Assembly (NCBI RefSeq): GCF_042726155.1
Contig: NZ_JBHXHV010000001.1
Span: forward strand, 310,001-374,000
DNA length: 64,000 bases
DNA from: Leucobacter sp042726155
GTDB taxonomy: Bacteria > Actinomycetota > Actinomycetes > Actinomycetales > Microbacteriaceae
Reading direction: 5' to 3'
Part shown: positions 31,585 through 39,966 of the stretch, piece after piece
Position numbering within the stretch: position 1 is the stretch's first letter
Layout: each line of letters starts with the position of its first letter
Made by a program: the position numbers and the translations under genes
The notes under the pieces: generated by a model
Databases searched by the model: none
The model's input: the letters and a program-made list of their open reading frames with translations, nothing else
Told to the model about the DNA's origin: nothing

Positions 31585-34572
31585 ATGTCGACACTGCTGC
31601 ACGCGATCGGACTCTGGGCGACCCGCGCAAAATGGCTCGTGCTGATGATCTGGATCGCGATCCTCGCCATTCTCGGTGTCGGCGCCGGGCTGTTCTCGCA
31701 GGGCGCGAACGCGCCGATCACGATCCCCGGCACGGAGTCGCAGGCGGCAATCGACACGCTCGCGCGCACCTTCCCCGAGGTGAGCGGAACGAGCGCAACG
31801 GTTATCGTTGTCGCGCCCGAAGGGTCCCGCGTCGACGATGCGGCGTTCGAGCGGCCGGTGACCGACGCAGCAAAACAGCTCGAGGACCTCAAGGATGTGA
31901 ACGCGGTCTCGTACCCGTTCGCCGAGCAAGCCCCGAGCGGGCTGAGCGACGACGGCCGGGCAGCGCTGCTCACCATTCAGATCGCCGACGCGCAGAGTGA
32001 CGTGCCCGAGGGTACGACCGACGGCATTACGAAGGTCGCGGCCGATTTGACAGACGAACTCCCCGCCGGATCCCAGGTCTCCTACGGCGGCGACGTGTTC
32101 TCGACCTCGATCCCAGCGTTTAGCGCGACCGAGGCGATCGGCGTGGTGGTGGCGTTCATCGTGCTGCTCTTCACGCTCGGATCGCTCGTCGCCGCGGGGA
32201 TGCCACTGCTCATCGCGATTCTCGGAGTTGGAGTGACGATCGCGGGGCTGTTCGTCACCACGGCGTTCGCCGAGATGACCTCGACGACCCCGATGCTGGC
32301 GCTCATGCTCGGACTCGCCGTCGGCATCGACTACACGCTCTTCATCGTCAGCCGACACCAGGAACAGCTGCGCTCCGGGCTCGGCGTGACCGAATCGATC
32401 GCGCGCGCGACGGCGACCAGTGGATCCGCGGTCGTGTTTGCCGGGCTGACCGTGATCATTGCGCTGCTCGGCCTCTCGGTCGCTGGCATCCCATTTTTGA
32501 CCGCGCTCGGCGTCGCAGCGGCGGCGGGCGTGGCGGTCGCGGTGCTGATCGGCGTGACGCTCACGCCCGCGATCCTCGCAATGGCGGGCATGCGCATCCT
32601 GCCGAAAAAGCAGCGGGCGGCGCTCGCCGCGCGTGAGGCGGCGGGCGCTGATCCGGATCGCGAGATCAGCCTCGATCCGCACGCGTCCGCGGCGAGCACG
32701 AAGCAGCCGCACGGGCCCAGCCGCGCAGAGCGCTTCTTCGCCGGCTGGGTGCGAGTGGCGACGGCGAAGCCCGTCGTCACGATCCTGACGGTGCTCGTCG
32801 TGCTCGGCGTCGCCGCCCTCCCCATGACCCAACTGCGCCTCGCGCTGCCCGGTGCCGAATCACTGGAGCAGACCGACCCGGCCCGCGTGACATACGAACT
32901 CACCGGCGAGCACTTCGGCGAGGGCGCGAACGGACCGCTCATCTTGACGGGTTCGATCATCACGAGCGACGATCCCGTGGGGCTCATGGACGATCTCGCC
33001 GACGAGGTGCGCAGCATTCCGGGCGTGCACGACGTGCCGCTCGCGACGCCGAACCAGAACGCCGACACCGGCATTATTCAGGTCGTCCCCGACGACGGAC
33101 CGCAGGCCGAGAGCACATCGCGGCTCGTCGCCGAGCTGCGCGACCACCACGACGAATGGCTCGACAAGTACGGCGTCAGCCTGGCCGTGACCGGGTTCAC
33201 GGCCGTGGGCATCGACGTGTCGAATCTGCTCGGCGAGGCGCTGCTGCCGTTCGGCATTCTCGTCGTCGGGCTGTCGCTGATTCTGCTCGCGATGGTGTTC
33301 CGATCGGTGTGGGTGCCGATCAAGGCGACCCTCGGCTACCTGCTGTCGGTCGGCGTCGCGTTCGGCGCGGTAGTCGCCGTGTTCCAGTGGGGGTGGCTCG
33401 GCGACGCGCTGAACGTGCACTCGACGGGGCCCGTGCTGAGCTTCATGCCGATCATCTTGATGGGCGTGCTGTTCGGCCTCGCAATGGACTACGAGGTGTT
33501 TCTCGTGTCGCGGATTCGCGAGGAGTACGTGCACGGTGCCGACGCGCAGACCGCGATTCGTCGCGGGTACGTGGGCAGCGCCAAGGTCGTGACCGCCGCC
33601 GCGCTCATCATGATCGCCGTCTTCGCGGCGTTCGTGCCCGAGGGCGACCCCAGCATCAAGGTCATCGCGCTCGGTCTCGCCGTTGGCGTGTTTGTCGACG
33701 CGTTTATCGTGCGTATGACGCTCGTGCCAGCTGTGCTCGCGCTGCTCGGTGACCGCGCCTGGCAGATGCCGCGCTGGCTGAGCCGGGTGCTGCCGTCGTT
33801 CGATATCGAAGGCGAGGGGCTGGCGCGCGAGATTGCGCACGCGTCGTGGCCGACGGATATGCCAGAGGTGCGCATCGCGGCCGACGCGCTGCGGTTGCCG
33901 GGTGGTGCGTCGGCGCCGACGCTGCGCGTTGCGCCCGGGCAGGCGCTGCTGCTCGACCCCCGTGACCCGGTGCTCGCGCACACTGCGGGTGCGCTCGCCG
34001 AGGCGCTCACCGGTCGCGGGCCGATCATCGCGGGCACCGCGAAGGTCGCCGGGCTGCTGCTGCCCGAGCGCGCGGCGTCGCTGCGGGCGCGGTCGGCGTG
34101 GGCGAGCCCTGAATCGCTGCGCGATGCCCTGCGGGATAACCCCGCCGTCATCGTGCTCGACCTGCGGGAGGTGGCCGAGCCTGTCGTGCCACTCGCAGAC
34201 GTGGATCGCATGCGCTCGGCGTTTGCGGCGCACGCCGTGGCGGAGGCGCGTGGCGACGCACCGGAGCTGACTGTCGTGGTGCTCGGCGACGCTGCGCTGG
34301 CGCAGCGGATCCTCCCCGAGACGGTGGCGCTGGTGGGGCCGGGCGCCGGGTCGACGTTGGCTCCCGCGGCGCGCTCGGAGGTCCCCGGCACCCCGAGCCC
34401 CTACGGGGCTCCCCTGGAGGCGACAGAAACTCCGTCTCTCAGCCGCTCAGAGACGGACTTTCTGTCGCCTCCAAGTGGGGGCGGTGGGGGCGGCGAGGGC
34501 GGTGGGGCCGAACCCGGGCCCGGGGCCGCTCGCGCCTCCAGCCAGTTTGACTCCGAAGGGAACGTTCGATGA
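31585..34572 (+). CDS. MMPL-family RND transporter
   Basis: MMPL/YdfJ-type membrane exporter, 995 residues, with two repeats of six helices and two extracytoplasmic loops; LGLAVGIDYTLFIVSRHQEQ and GLAMDYEVFLVSRIREEY are the paired hallmark blocks. Such proteins export lipids or hydrophobic compounds. After about residue 735 comes a soluble tail rich in Ala and Arg, and the last 55 residues (from about 940) are a low-complexity Gly/Ser/Pro stretch read through the palindrome at 34416-34472. It is followed by the YhgE gene with a four-base overlap. The tail is probably a late extension by repeat insertion. Confidence 0.9.
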   Translation: MSTLLHAIGLWATRAKWLVLMIWIAILAILGVGAGLFSQGANAPITIPGTESQAAIDTLARTFPEVSGTSATVIVVAPEGSRVDDAAFERPVTDAAKQLEDLKDVNAVSYPFAEQAPSGLSDDGRAALLTIQIADAQSDVPEGTTDGITKVAADLTDELPAGSQVSYGGDVFSTSIPAFSATEAIGVVVAFIVLLFTLGSLVAAGMPLLIAILGVGVTIAGLFVTTAFAEMTSTTPMLALMLGLAVGIDYTLFIVSRHQEQLRSGLGVTESIARATATSGSAVVFAGLTVIIALLGLSVAGIPFLTALGVAAAAGVAVAVLIGVTLTPAILAMAGMRILPKKQRAALAAREAAGADPDREISLDPHASAASTKQPHGPSRAERFFAGWVRVATAKPVVTILTVLVVLGVAALPMTQLRLALPGAESLEQTDPARVTYELTGEHFGEGANGPLILTGSIITSDDPVGLMDDLADEVRSIPGVHDVPLATPNQNADTGIIQVVPDDGPQAESTSRLVAELRDHHDEWLDKYGVSLAVTGFTAVGIDVSNLLGEALLPFGILVVGLSLILLAMVFRSVWVPIKATLGYLLSVGVAFGAVVAVFQWGWLGDALNVHSTGPVLSFMPIILMGVLFGLAMDYEVFLVSRIREEYVHGADAQTAIRRGYVGSAKVVTAAALIMIAVFAAFVPEGDPSIKVIALGLAVGVFVDAFIVRMTLVPAVLALLGDRAWQMPRWLSRVLPSFDIEGEGLAREIAHASWPTDMPEVRIAADALRLPGGASAPTLRVAPGQALLLDPRDPVLAHTAGALAEALTGRGPIIAGTAKVAGLLLPERAASLRARSAWASPESLRDALRDNPAVIVLDLREVAEPVVPLADVDRMRSAFAAHAVAEARGDAPELTVVVLGDAALAQRILPETVALVGPGAGSTLAPAARSEVPGTPSPYGAPLEATETPSLSRSETDFLSPPSGGGGGGEGGGAEPGPGAARASSQFDSEGNVR
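34416..34472. repeat. 57-bp palindrome inside the MMPL reading frame
   Basis: Arms GGAGGCGACAGAAA (34416-34429) and TTTCTGTCGCCTCC (34459-34472), plus an inner TCCGTCTCT/AGAGACGGA stem. It is read in frame as part of the C-terminal tail. Confidence 0.85.
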
Positions 34573-36695
34573 GCGCCGCTTTGACCCGGCTGAAGACCAA
34601 CCGGCCCGTGCGCTGGACCACGATCGTCGGCATCATGCTCGTGCCGCTGACCGTCGCCGGAGTGCTGCTCTGGGGGCTCTGGAATCCGACCGAGCGCCTC
34701 GAAAATGTGACGGCGGCCGTCGTGAACCTCGACGAGGCTGTGCAGGTCGACGGGCAGACCGTACCGCTCGGGCGGGTGCTCGCGGGTGAGCTGATCGGGG
34801 AGTCGGGATCCGGATCCGGGTCTGAGTCCGGATCCGGGGCGGGATCCGGATCACACACGTCCGGCGATACCCCCACCAACTTCACCTGGGTGCTCACCGA
34901 TGAGGACGACGCCGAGGCGGGCGTGGCTGACGGCCGGTACACGACGGTTGTCACGATCCCGAAGAGCTTTTCGGCCGATGCGACCTCGCTGTCTCGGGAT
35001 CCGCAGGATGCGACGCAGGCGAGGATCGACATCACTGAGAGCGATCGCGGCCGTCTGATCGATACCGCGCTCTCGGGCATCGTCACGCAGACTGCAACGC
35101 GCGTGCTGAACGAGCAGCTCGGCGAGCAATTCGTCGACGGCGTCTACGTCGGATTCAACAAGCTCGGCGACGGCGTCGGCGACGCGGCGGACGGGGCGAC
35201 GCAGTTGGCATCCGGCACGTCCGAGCTGTCTGAAGGCGCGACGAAGCTCGACGAGGGCGCGACTCAGCTCGCGGACGGCACGCGCCAACTCTCCGACGGC
35301 ACGCAGCAACTGGCAACGGGTGCTGGCACGCTCTCGTCGGGAGCGGGCGAATTGTCGTCGGGCGTCGGTCAGTACGTCGCGGGCGCGCAGCAGCTCTCGG
35401 ACGCTTACGCGCCGCTATCGGCCGGCGCGATCGCCGCCGTGCAGCAGCTGCAGAGCATGATCGCTGCGCTCACGCAGCTGCAGATCGACTCTGCGGGGCC
35501 GTCGGCCGACCTCAAAGCGGGGCTCACCGCTGCGGGCGTTGGGGCGCAGCAGTTTGGCGAAGACATCGAACCGATCGTCACCGACTGCATCACCGAGACC
35601 GGTAACGCCGACTACTGCATGACGCTCAGCGCCCGGCTGCAGGGCCACGCGGGCGCGATTGGTGGCGGGCTCGGGCAAGCTGGGCGCGGGGCCACGGGGC
35701 TCGAGGAAGCCACGAACGCCTTGAACACGCAACTGGGCGCTGGCGCTGGCGCAGCGGGTGCCGATCCCAACGCGCAGCTCGACCAGCTCACCGCGGGGCT
35801 CGCGCAGTTCGGCACCGGCATCTCAGAGTTGGCGGCGCAGGGCGGGCAGCTCTCGGCGGGCGCCGCACAACTCGCCGAAGGCGCATCGCAGTTGAGCACC
35901 GGCACCACCGAGCTCGCGGCGAACGCCCCGCAGCTCGCCGACGGCGCGACCCAGCTCGCGGATGGCACCTCGGGACTCGTCGACGGCACCGCGCAGCTCG
36001 CCGATGGCGCGGGCGACCTGGCGACCGGGCTCGATACGGCGGCGAAGGGTATTCCGAAGACCACCGAAGCCGAACGTGCGCAGATCTCGAAAACCGCGGC
36101 AACCCCGGTCACGGCCGTCGGCGGGAGCGACGAGCTGTTCAACGCGTCAGGTGTGCCGCTCTTCGCCGGCATCGCGCTGTGGGCGGGCGCGCTCGCCGCG
36201 TTCCTCGTGCTGGCGCCCCTCTGGCGGCGCACCCGTGATGCAGCACGCGGCGTCGGATACATCACGCTGAGCAGCGCTCTGCCGGCGCTCGGACTCGGCG
36301 CGATCCAGGGCGCGATTGCCGGACTCGTGCTGCCAATTGCGCTCGGATACGACTTCGCGCAGGGCGCCCGTTTCTTCGGTTTCGCCTTGCTGGCGGGCGT
36401 CGCGAGCGCGCTGATTGTGCAGGGGCTTTCGGCGCTGTTCGGTGGCGTGGGACGGTTCGTCGCGTTCGTGCTGCTCGTCGTGTCGTTCGCGGCGGGCATC
36501 GTGTCGACGGTGCCGCACGCGCTCGCGGCGATCGGCGATTTCAGTCCGCTGGGCGCGGCGCTCGGCGGCTTCCAATCGATTGCAACCGGCGCTGGATCGG
36601 CCGGCGGCTCTGCCGTGGTCCTCGCCCTGTGGGCGGCTGCGGGCCTCGTGCTGACGGCGCTGGCGGTGGCACGCGCCCGCCGGGCGACCCGCTAG
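34569..36695 (+). CDS. YhgE/Pip-family membrane protein
   Basis: YhgE/Pip-domain protein, 708 residues, related to ABC-2-like exporters and phage-infection protein Pip. An N-terminal helix (residues about 17-37) precedes an extracytoplasmic region containing Ser-Gly linkers (SGSGSESGSGAGSG) and two clusters of seven-residue pseudo-repeats of the form xxLxxGA/T (about 215-275 and 435-490), then six C-terminal helices (about 536-700). The start overlaps the MMPL stop (ATGA). TetR-MMPL-YhgE units are common in actinobacteria and may export an envelope component; this one is uncharacterised. Confidence 0.87.
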   Translation: MSAALTRLKTNRPVRWTTIVGIMLVPLTVAGVLLWGLWNPTERLENVTAAVVNLDEAVQVDGQTVPLGRVLAGELIGESGSGSGSESGSGAGSGSHTSGDTPTNFTWVLTDEDDAEAGVADGRYTTVVTIPKSFSADATSLSRDPQDATQARIDITESDRGRLIDTALSGIVTQTATRVLNEQLGEQFVDGVYVGFNKLGDGVGDAADGATQLASGTSELSEGATKLDEGATQLADGTRQLSDGTQQLATGAGTLSSGAGELSSGVGQYVAGAQQLSDAYAPLSAGAIAAVQQLQSMIAALTQLQIDSAGPSADLKAGLTAAGVGAQQFGEDIEPIVTDCITETGNADYCMTLSARLQGHAGAIGGGLGQAGRGATGLEEATNALNTQLGAGAGAAGADPNAQLDQLTAGLAQFGTGISELAAQGGQLSAGAAQLAEGASQLSTGTTELAANAPQLADGATQLADGTSGLVDGTAQLADGAGDLATGLDTAAKGIPKTTEAERAQISKTAATPVTAVGGSDELFNASGVPLFAGIALWAGALAAFLVLAPLWRRTRDAARGVGYITLSSALPALGLGAIQGAIAGLVLPIALGYDFAQGARFFGFALLAGVASALIVQGLSALFGGVGRFVAFVLLVVSFAAGIVSTVPHALAAIGDFSPLGAALGGFQSIATGAGSAGGSAVVLALWAAAGLVLTALAVARARRATR

Positions 36696-36740
36696 CGGCG
36701 GTCGTGCGCCGCGCGGTCGGGGTCGGGGTCGGCCCGCGCG

Positions 36741-36798
36741 AGCGGGGTAACTTTTGGGGTGTGTCGCTGGCGCGACACCCCCTACAAGTTACCCCGCT
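36741..36798. repeat. 58-bp interspersed palindrome, family A copy 2
   Basis: Arms AGCGGGGTAACTT (36741-36753) and AAGTTACCCCGCT (36786-36798), with an inner GGGGTGT/ACACCCC pair; the same length and arms as 6636-6693. Confidence 0.85.
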
Positions 36799-36804
36799 CC
36801 GGAT

Positions 36805-36864
36805 GGGCGTCCGCGGGCGCGAACGCGCGTCCGCGAGTGCGAATGGGCGTCCGCGGGTGTGGCG
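36805..36864. repeat. Three tandem 20-bp repeats
   Basis: Units begin GGGCGTCCGCGGGCGC, GCGCGTCCGCGAGTGC and GGGCGTCCGCGGGTGT, each 20 bases long. The core GCGTCCGCG is invariant. Confidence 0.8.
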
Positions 36865-36978
36865 GTGGGCGGATGGCTGGGCGGTGAACGCCGGGCGAAT
36901 GCTCGGCGCTCGGTGGCGCATTTCGACCAGTCGGGCTCCTGCTCGGCGCGCTTTCGGCGTAGGGTGAACAGCGATAGC

Positions 36979-37084
36979 GCCTAGGGTTCCGGGGTGACAC
37001 GGAGGTGTCACCCGCCTGGTCCGAGCGGCGCCACGCGGGGTCCCTCGATCCGGCGTCATCTGACAGGACAAAAGCCCGGAGGAG
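36979..37084 (+). promoter_or_regulatory. ykkC-class riboswitch (guanidine-I or a ykkC subtype-2 ligand)
   Basis: The three conserved ykkC segments occur in order: CTAGGGTTCCGG (36981-36992), CTGGTCCGAG (37016-37025) and GGACAAAAGCCCGG (37066-37079). A hairpin (GGGTGACAC...GTGTCACCC, about 36992-37013) separates the first two, as in the ykkC fold. It lies directly upstream of the EamA transporter gene. Guanidine-I riboswitches often control small exporters, so guanidine is the favoured ligand; PRPP, ppGpp or nucleotide subtypes cannot be excluded by eye. Control may be through the following hairpin and ribosome site. Confidence 0.85.
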
Positions 37085-37127
37085 CCTCGCTCGCCTGCCC
37101 AGAACTGGCGAGCGGAAGGTTCCCGTC

Positions 37128-38039
37128 ATGCCGACTTCCGCGTTCATCCTCGTACTCGCCGCCGCGTGCGCGCACGCCGCCTGGAACATCATCGCCCACG
37201 GAGCGAGCCGCACGGGGGTGCCGTTTCTGTGGTGGGGATCGGTCACCGGCACGGTGCTGTGGCTCGGCGTGATCCCGGTCACCGGCGGGATTGGTGGCGG
37301 ATCGGGCGGCGTGGACTGGGGCGGATTCGCGCTCGGCGCGAGCGTTTCTGCCGTGCTGCACGTGGCCTACATGTTCGTGCTGCAGCGCGGATACGCGGTC
37401 GGTGACCTCTCAACGGTCTACGCAACCGCGCGCGGTACGGGCCCGCTGCTCACGGTGATTGTCGCGGTCACCGTGCTCGGTGAGCGGCCGTCCCCGCTGG
37501 CGCTCGCCGGCGTGCTGGTCGTCGTCTGCGGCATCGTATCGATCGGGATCATCGGGCGTCCGATGGTGTCCGCCGGGTCCATAGTGCGCGAGCGATCTCG
37601 CGGCAGGCGCAGGCTCGACCCCAGCATCGTGGCGGGGTTGGTGACGGGCGTCGCGATTGCGGCGTACACGATCTGGGATGCCCACGCGCTGCGCGAGTGG
37701 CAGCTGTCGCCCGTCGCGTTCATGGTGGGGTGCACTGCGCTTGAGATTCCGCTGTTCACGGTCGCGGTCTGGAAGCGGCGGGCGGAGCTGATGCTTGTGC
37801 TGCGTGCGCAGTGGGGGCGGCTGCTTGCGTTCGGGGTGCTGTCGCCGCTGTCGTACATTCTCGTGTTGACGGCGATCACGATCGCGCCGGTCGCGCTCGT
37901 GGCCCCGGTGCGCGAGGTCAGCGTCGTGCTGGTCAGCCTGTTCGGAGCACTCGTGTTCCGCGAGCACCGGCCGGTAGCCCGCGTGGCGGCATCGGTCGTG
38001 GTGGTCGGCGGCATCGTGCTGCTCAGTCTGCCGGGCTAG
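37128..38039 (+). CDS. EamA/DMT-superfamily transporter under riboswitch control
   Basis: Ten-helix drug/metabolite transporter, 303 residues, with two EamA repeats; AAACAHAAWNIIAHGASR and RGTGPLLTVIVAVTVLGERPSPLALAGVLVVVCGI are typical, repeated near the C-terminus as REVSVVLVSLFGALVFREH. The ATG at 37128 follows GGAAGGTTCCCGTC; an upstream in-frame ATG lies inside the riboswitch and is not credible. Riboswitch context suggests export of guanidine or a related toxic or nitrogenous compound. The published guanidine exporters are SMR proteins; an EamA version would be less usual. Confidence 0.87.
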   Translation: MPTSAFILVLAAACAHAAWNIIAHGASRTGVPFLWWGSVTGTVLWLGVIPVTGGIGGGSGGVDWGGFALGASVSAVLHVAYMFVLQRGYAVGDLSTVYATARGTGPLLTVIVAVTVLGERPSPLALAGVLVVVCGIVSIGIIGRPMVSAGSIVRERSRGRRRLDPSIVAGLVTGVAIAAYTIWDAHALREWQLSPVAFMVGCTALEIPLFTVAVWKRRAELMLVLRAQWGRLLAFGVLSPLSYILVLTAITIAPVALVAPVREVSVVLVSLFGALVFREHRPVARVAASVVVVGGIVLLSLPG

Positions 38040-38127
38040 TGCGCGTGGCGTGTGCGCCCGCCGCGCCGCCGCGGCGCCGCGGCCCCGCGGCCCCGCTCCG
38101 GATGATTGATGGGGGCTCGCAGCGCCG

Positions 38128-39573
38128 TTAGTGCGCCGCGACGGCCGCCGCCGGGAGGCGGAGTTCGACCTGTTCGACGTCTCCGCCACCACGGGCCCGG
38201 CGGATGGCCTCGGCGACGACCAGCACGATCAGGTTGGGCGCGAGTGCAATGAGCCCAGAGTCCCAGCTGCCAATCGGGATGTTTGCGAACGTGATAATTG
38301 CCACGGTCAACGCTCCCGTGACGATGCTCAGGCCAATCGGCCATGCTCCCACGCGCACCCGGTCGGCGAGCGCAATCGCGATCGCCGGGGCGAACTGCGT
38401 GGTGCAGCCGTAGGTCAGCAGCAGTAGCGCGCCGATGTCGGAGCGCACCAGCCCGAACGCGAGCGCGAGCCCGATCGCGACAACGATGACCACGTAGTTC
38501 ACCGTCATCTGCTGCGCGGGTCGCAGACCACTGACCACGTTGCGGGTGATGAGCGTCGAGATACCCATCACGATTGCCGCAGCGGGCACCATCGCTGCGG
38601 ATGCGCCCGCAATCGCGACGACTCCGACGAGCCACTCGGGCAAAATCTCGCCCGTCATGGTGAGCAGCACGGTGTTGCCGGTGGTGTCCTTCGGCAGCAC
38701 GAGTACCGCAGCGAGGCCGACACTGATGGGCAGGAAGAGCACCAACTGGTAGATCGGCAGCCACTTCGCGTTGCTCCGCAGCACCTCGCCGCTCTTCGCC
38801 GCGAGCACCGGCGGCCACAGGTGCGGCAGGGTGTTGAAGCTGGAGCCGATCACCGTGACGAGGGTCGCCGTGACGAAGAACACCGGATCGTAGCCCTCGA
38901 CGCGCATCGTGAGGAGCACCGGCGCCTCGCGTGCAATCTGACCGAAGATTTCGGGGATCCCGCCGAACGAAATGGCGAGCCCAATCGCGATCACGAGCAG
39001 CGCCACCACCATCATGATGTCCTTGAAAATGGCGACGCGGGCGATGCCCTTGATGCCAGACCAGGCGACGAAGATCGCGACCAAAATGCTCGCGATCACC
39101 ATGCTCAGCCCGCGTGCGCGCTCGCTGCCCGTCGCGAGCTCGACGATGAGCCCGAGCCCTGTGATCTGCAGCTGCAGGTAGGGAATGAGCGCGAGTGCGC
39201 CGATCAGCGAGACCACGCGGCCGAGCCACCGGCTGCGGAAGCGATCCTCGAAGAAGTCGCCGAGGGTCAGGTATCCGCGCCGCTGGCCGAATTCGCGAAT
39301 GCGCGGCGTGACGAAGTACAGGCCAAACCACGACACGGTGAGGTACGCCACGGCGAAGACGGCGCTGACGCCGCCGCCGAACGCGATTCCGGCGAGGCCG
39401 AGAAAGCTGAACGTGGTGAGCGATTCTCCGGCCTGCAGAAACCACGACGTCCACTTCGGGTTACTGCGGCTGCCGACGGTCCAGCTACTCATATTCGATT
39501 GGCGGCGTCGGCTCGCGAGCCCGAGTACGCCGATCAGTACGATGCCGACGACGATCATGACGGTGACGGTCAT
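38128..39573 (-). CDS. Sodium:solute symporter family (SSS) transporter
   Basis: SSS-family permease, 481 residues, about 13 helices; WTVGSRSNPKWTSWFLQAGESLTTFSFLG and SGIKGIARVAIFKDIMMVVALL are characteristic of the pantothenate/urea/acetate-like branch. It overlaps the small DUF3311-like gene by four bases (ATGA), the arrangement seen for two-component SSS systems. The solute is unknown; the upstream amidase suggests an amide or carboxylate. The C-terminal region ends in an Ala-rich tail. Confidence 0.88.
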   Translation of the reverse strand: MTVTVMIVVGIVLIGVLGLASRRRQSNMSSWTVGSRSNPKWTSWFLQAGESLTTFSFLGLAGIAFGGGVSAVFAVAYLTVSWFGLYFVTPRIREFGQRRGYLTLGDFFEDRFRSRWLGRVVSLIGALALIPYLQLQITGLGLIVELATGSERARGLSMVIASILVAIFVAWSGIKGIARVAIFKDIMMVVALLVIAIGLAISFGGIPEIFGQIAREAPVLLTMRVEGYDPVFFVTATLVTVIGSSFNTLPHLWPPVLAAKSGEVLRSNAKWLPIYQLVLFLPISVGLAAVLVLPKDTTGNTVLLTMTGEILPEWLVGVVAIAGASAAMVPAAAIVMGISTLITRNVVSGLRPAQQMTVNYVVIVVAIGLALAFGLVRSDIGALLLLTYGCTTQFAPAIAIALADRVRVGAWPIGLSIVTGALTVAIITFANIPIGSWDSGLIALAPNLIVLVVAEAIRRARGGGDVEQVELRLPAAAVAAH

Positions 39574-39878
39574 CGCACGCCCTCGCTCTCTTCTGCGGCG
39601 ATGCGTGCGTCGCGGATCAGCTCGATCTGCTGCGTTGCAAATCGTTCGGCCTCCTGCTGATCGGCCTCACGGCCTCCGGCGCGCAGATACATCGACTCGA
39701 CGATCTGCAGCGCTGCGACCGACAACAGCACCATCAGTACGCTCCAGACGAGCACGGCGGGGAGCCCGAACCACAGCACGGGCTCCTGGGCAAACGGGAG
39801 GAAGGGGATCGCGAAGAAGCCGAGCGAGGGCACGCACACGATGGCGAACCTTCCCGGGGTAAACAGTCGTGGTTTCAT
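39570..39878 (-). CDS. DUF3311-like small membrane subunit of the SSS transporter
   Basis: Protein of 102 residues with two hydrophobic helices (FAIVCVPSLGFFAIPFLPF and WFGLPAVLVWSVLMVLLSVAALQI) and a charged cytoplasmic tail. It resembles the small DUF3311/DUF485-type proteins that accompany SSS transporters. It is translationally coupled to the SSS gene downstream. The family name is from memory. Confidence 0.7.
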   Translation of the reverse strand: MKPRLFTPGRFAIVCVPSLGFFAIPFLPFAQEPVLWFGLPAVLVWSVLMVLLSVAALQIVESMYLRAGGREADQQEAERFATQQIELIRDARIAAEESEGVR

Positions 39879-39966
39879 GGTGCTTCAGTGCTCCAATGGG
39901 GATGAGTGTGTGGGAGAAGAACAGGGAGGGAGAGCGCGGGAAGGCATGCGCGAGGAGGAGGCGGTA

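Larger units (their letters stand above)
36696..37127. other. 432-base gene-free region: palindrome, tandem repeat, riboswitch
   Basis: After the YhgE stop come the family-A palindrome (36741-36798), a 3x20-bp tandem repeat (36805-36864), a stretch with no clear signal but room for a promoter (36865-36978), the ykkC-class riboswitch (36979-37084) and a hairpin before the ribosome site (CGCTCGCC 37088-37095 with GGCGAGCG 37107-37114). Confidence 0.75.
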
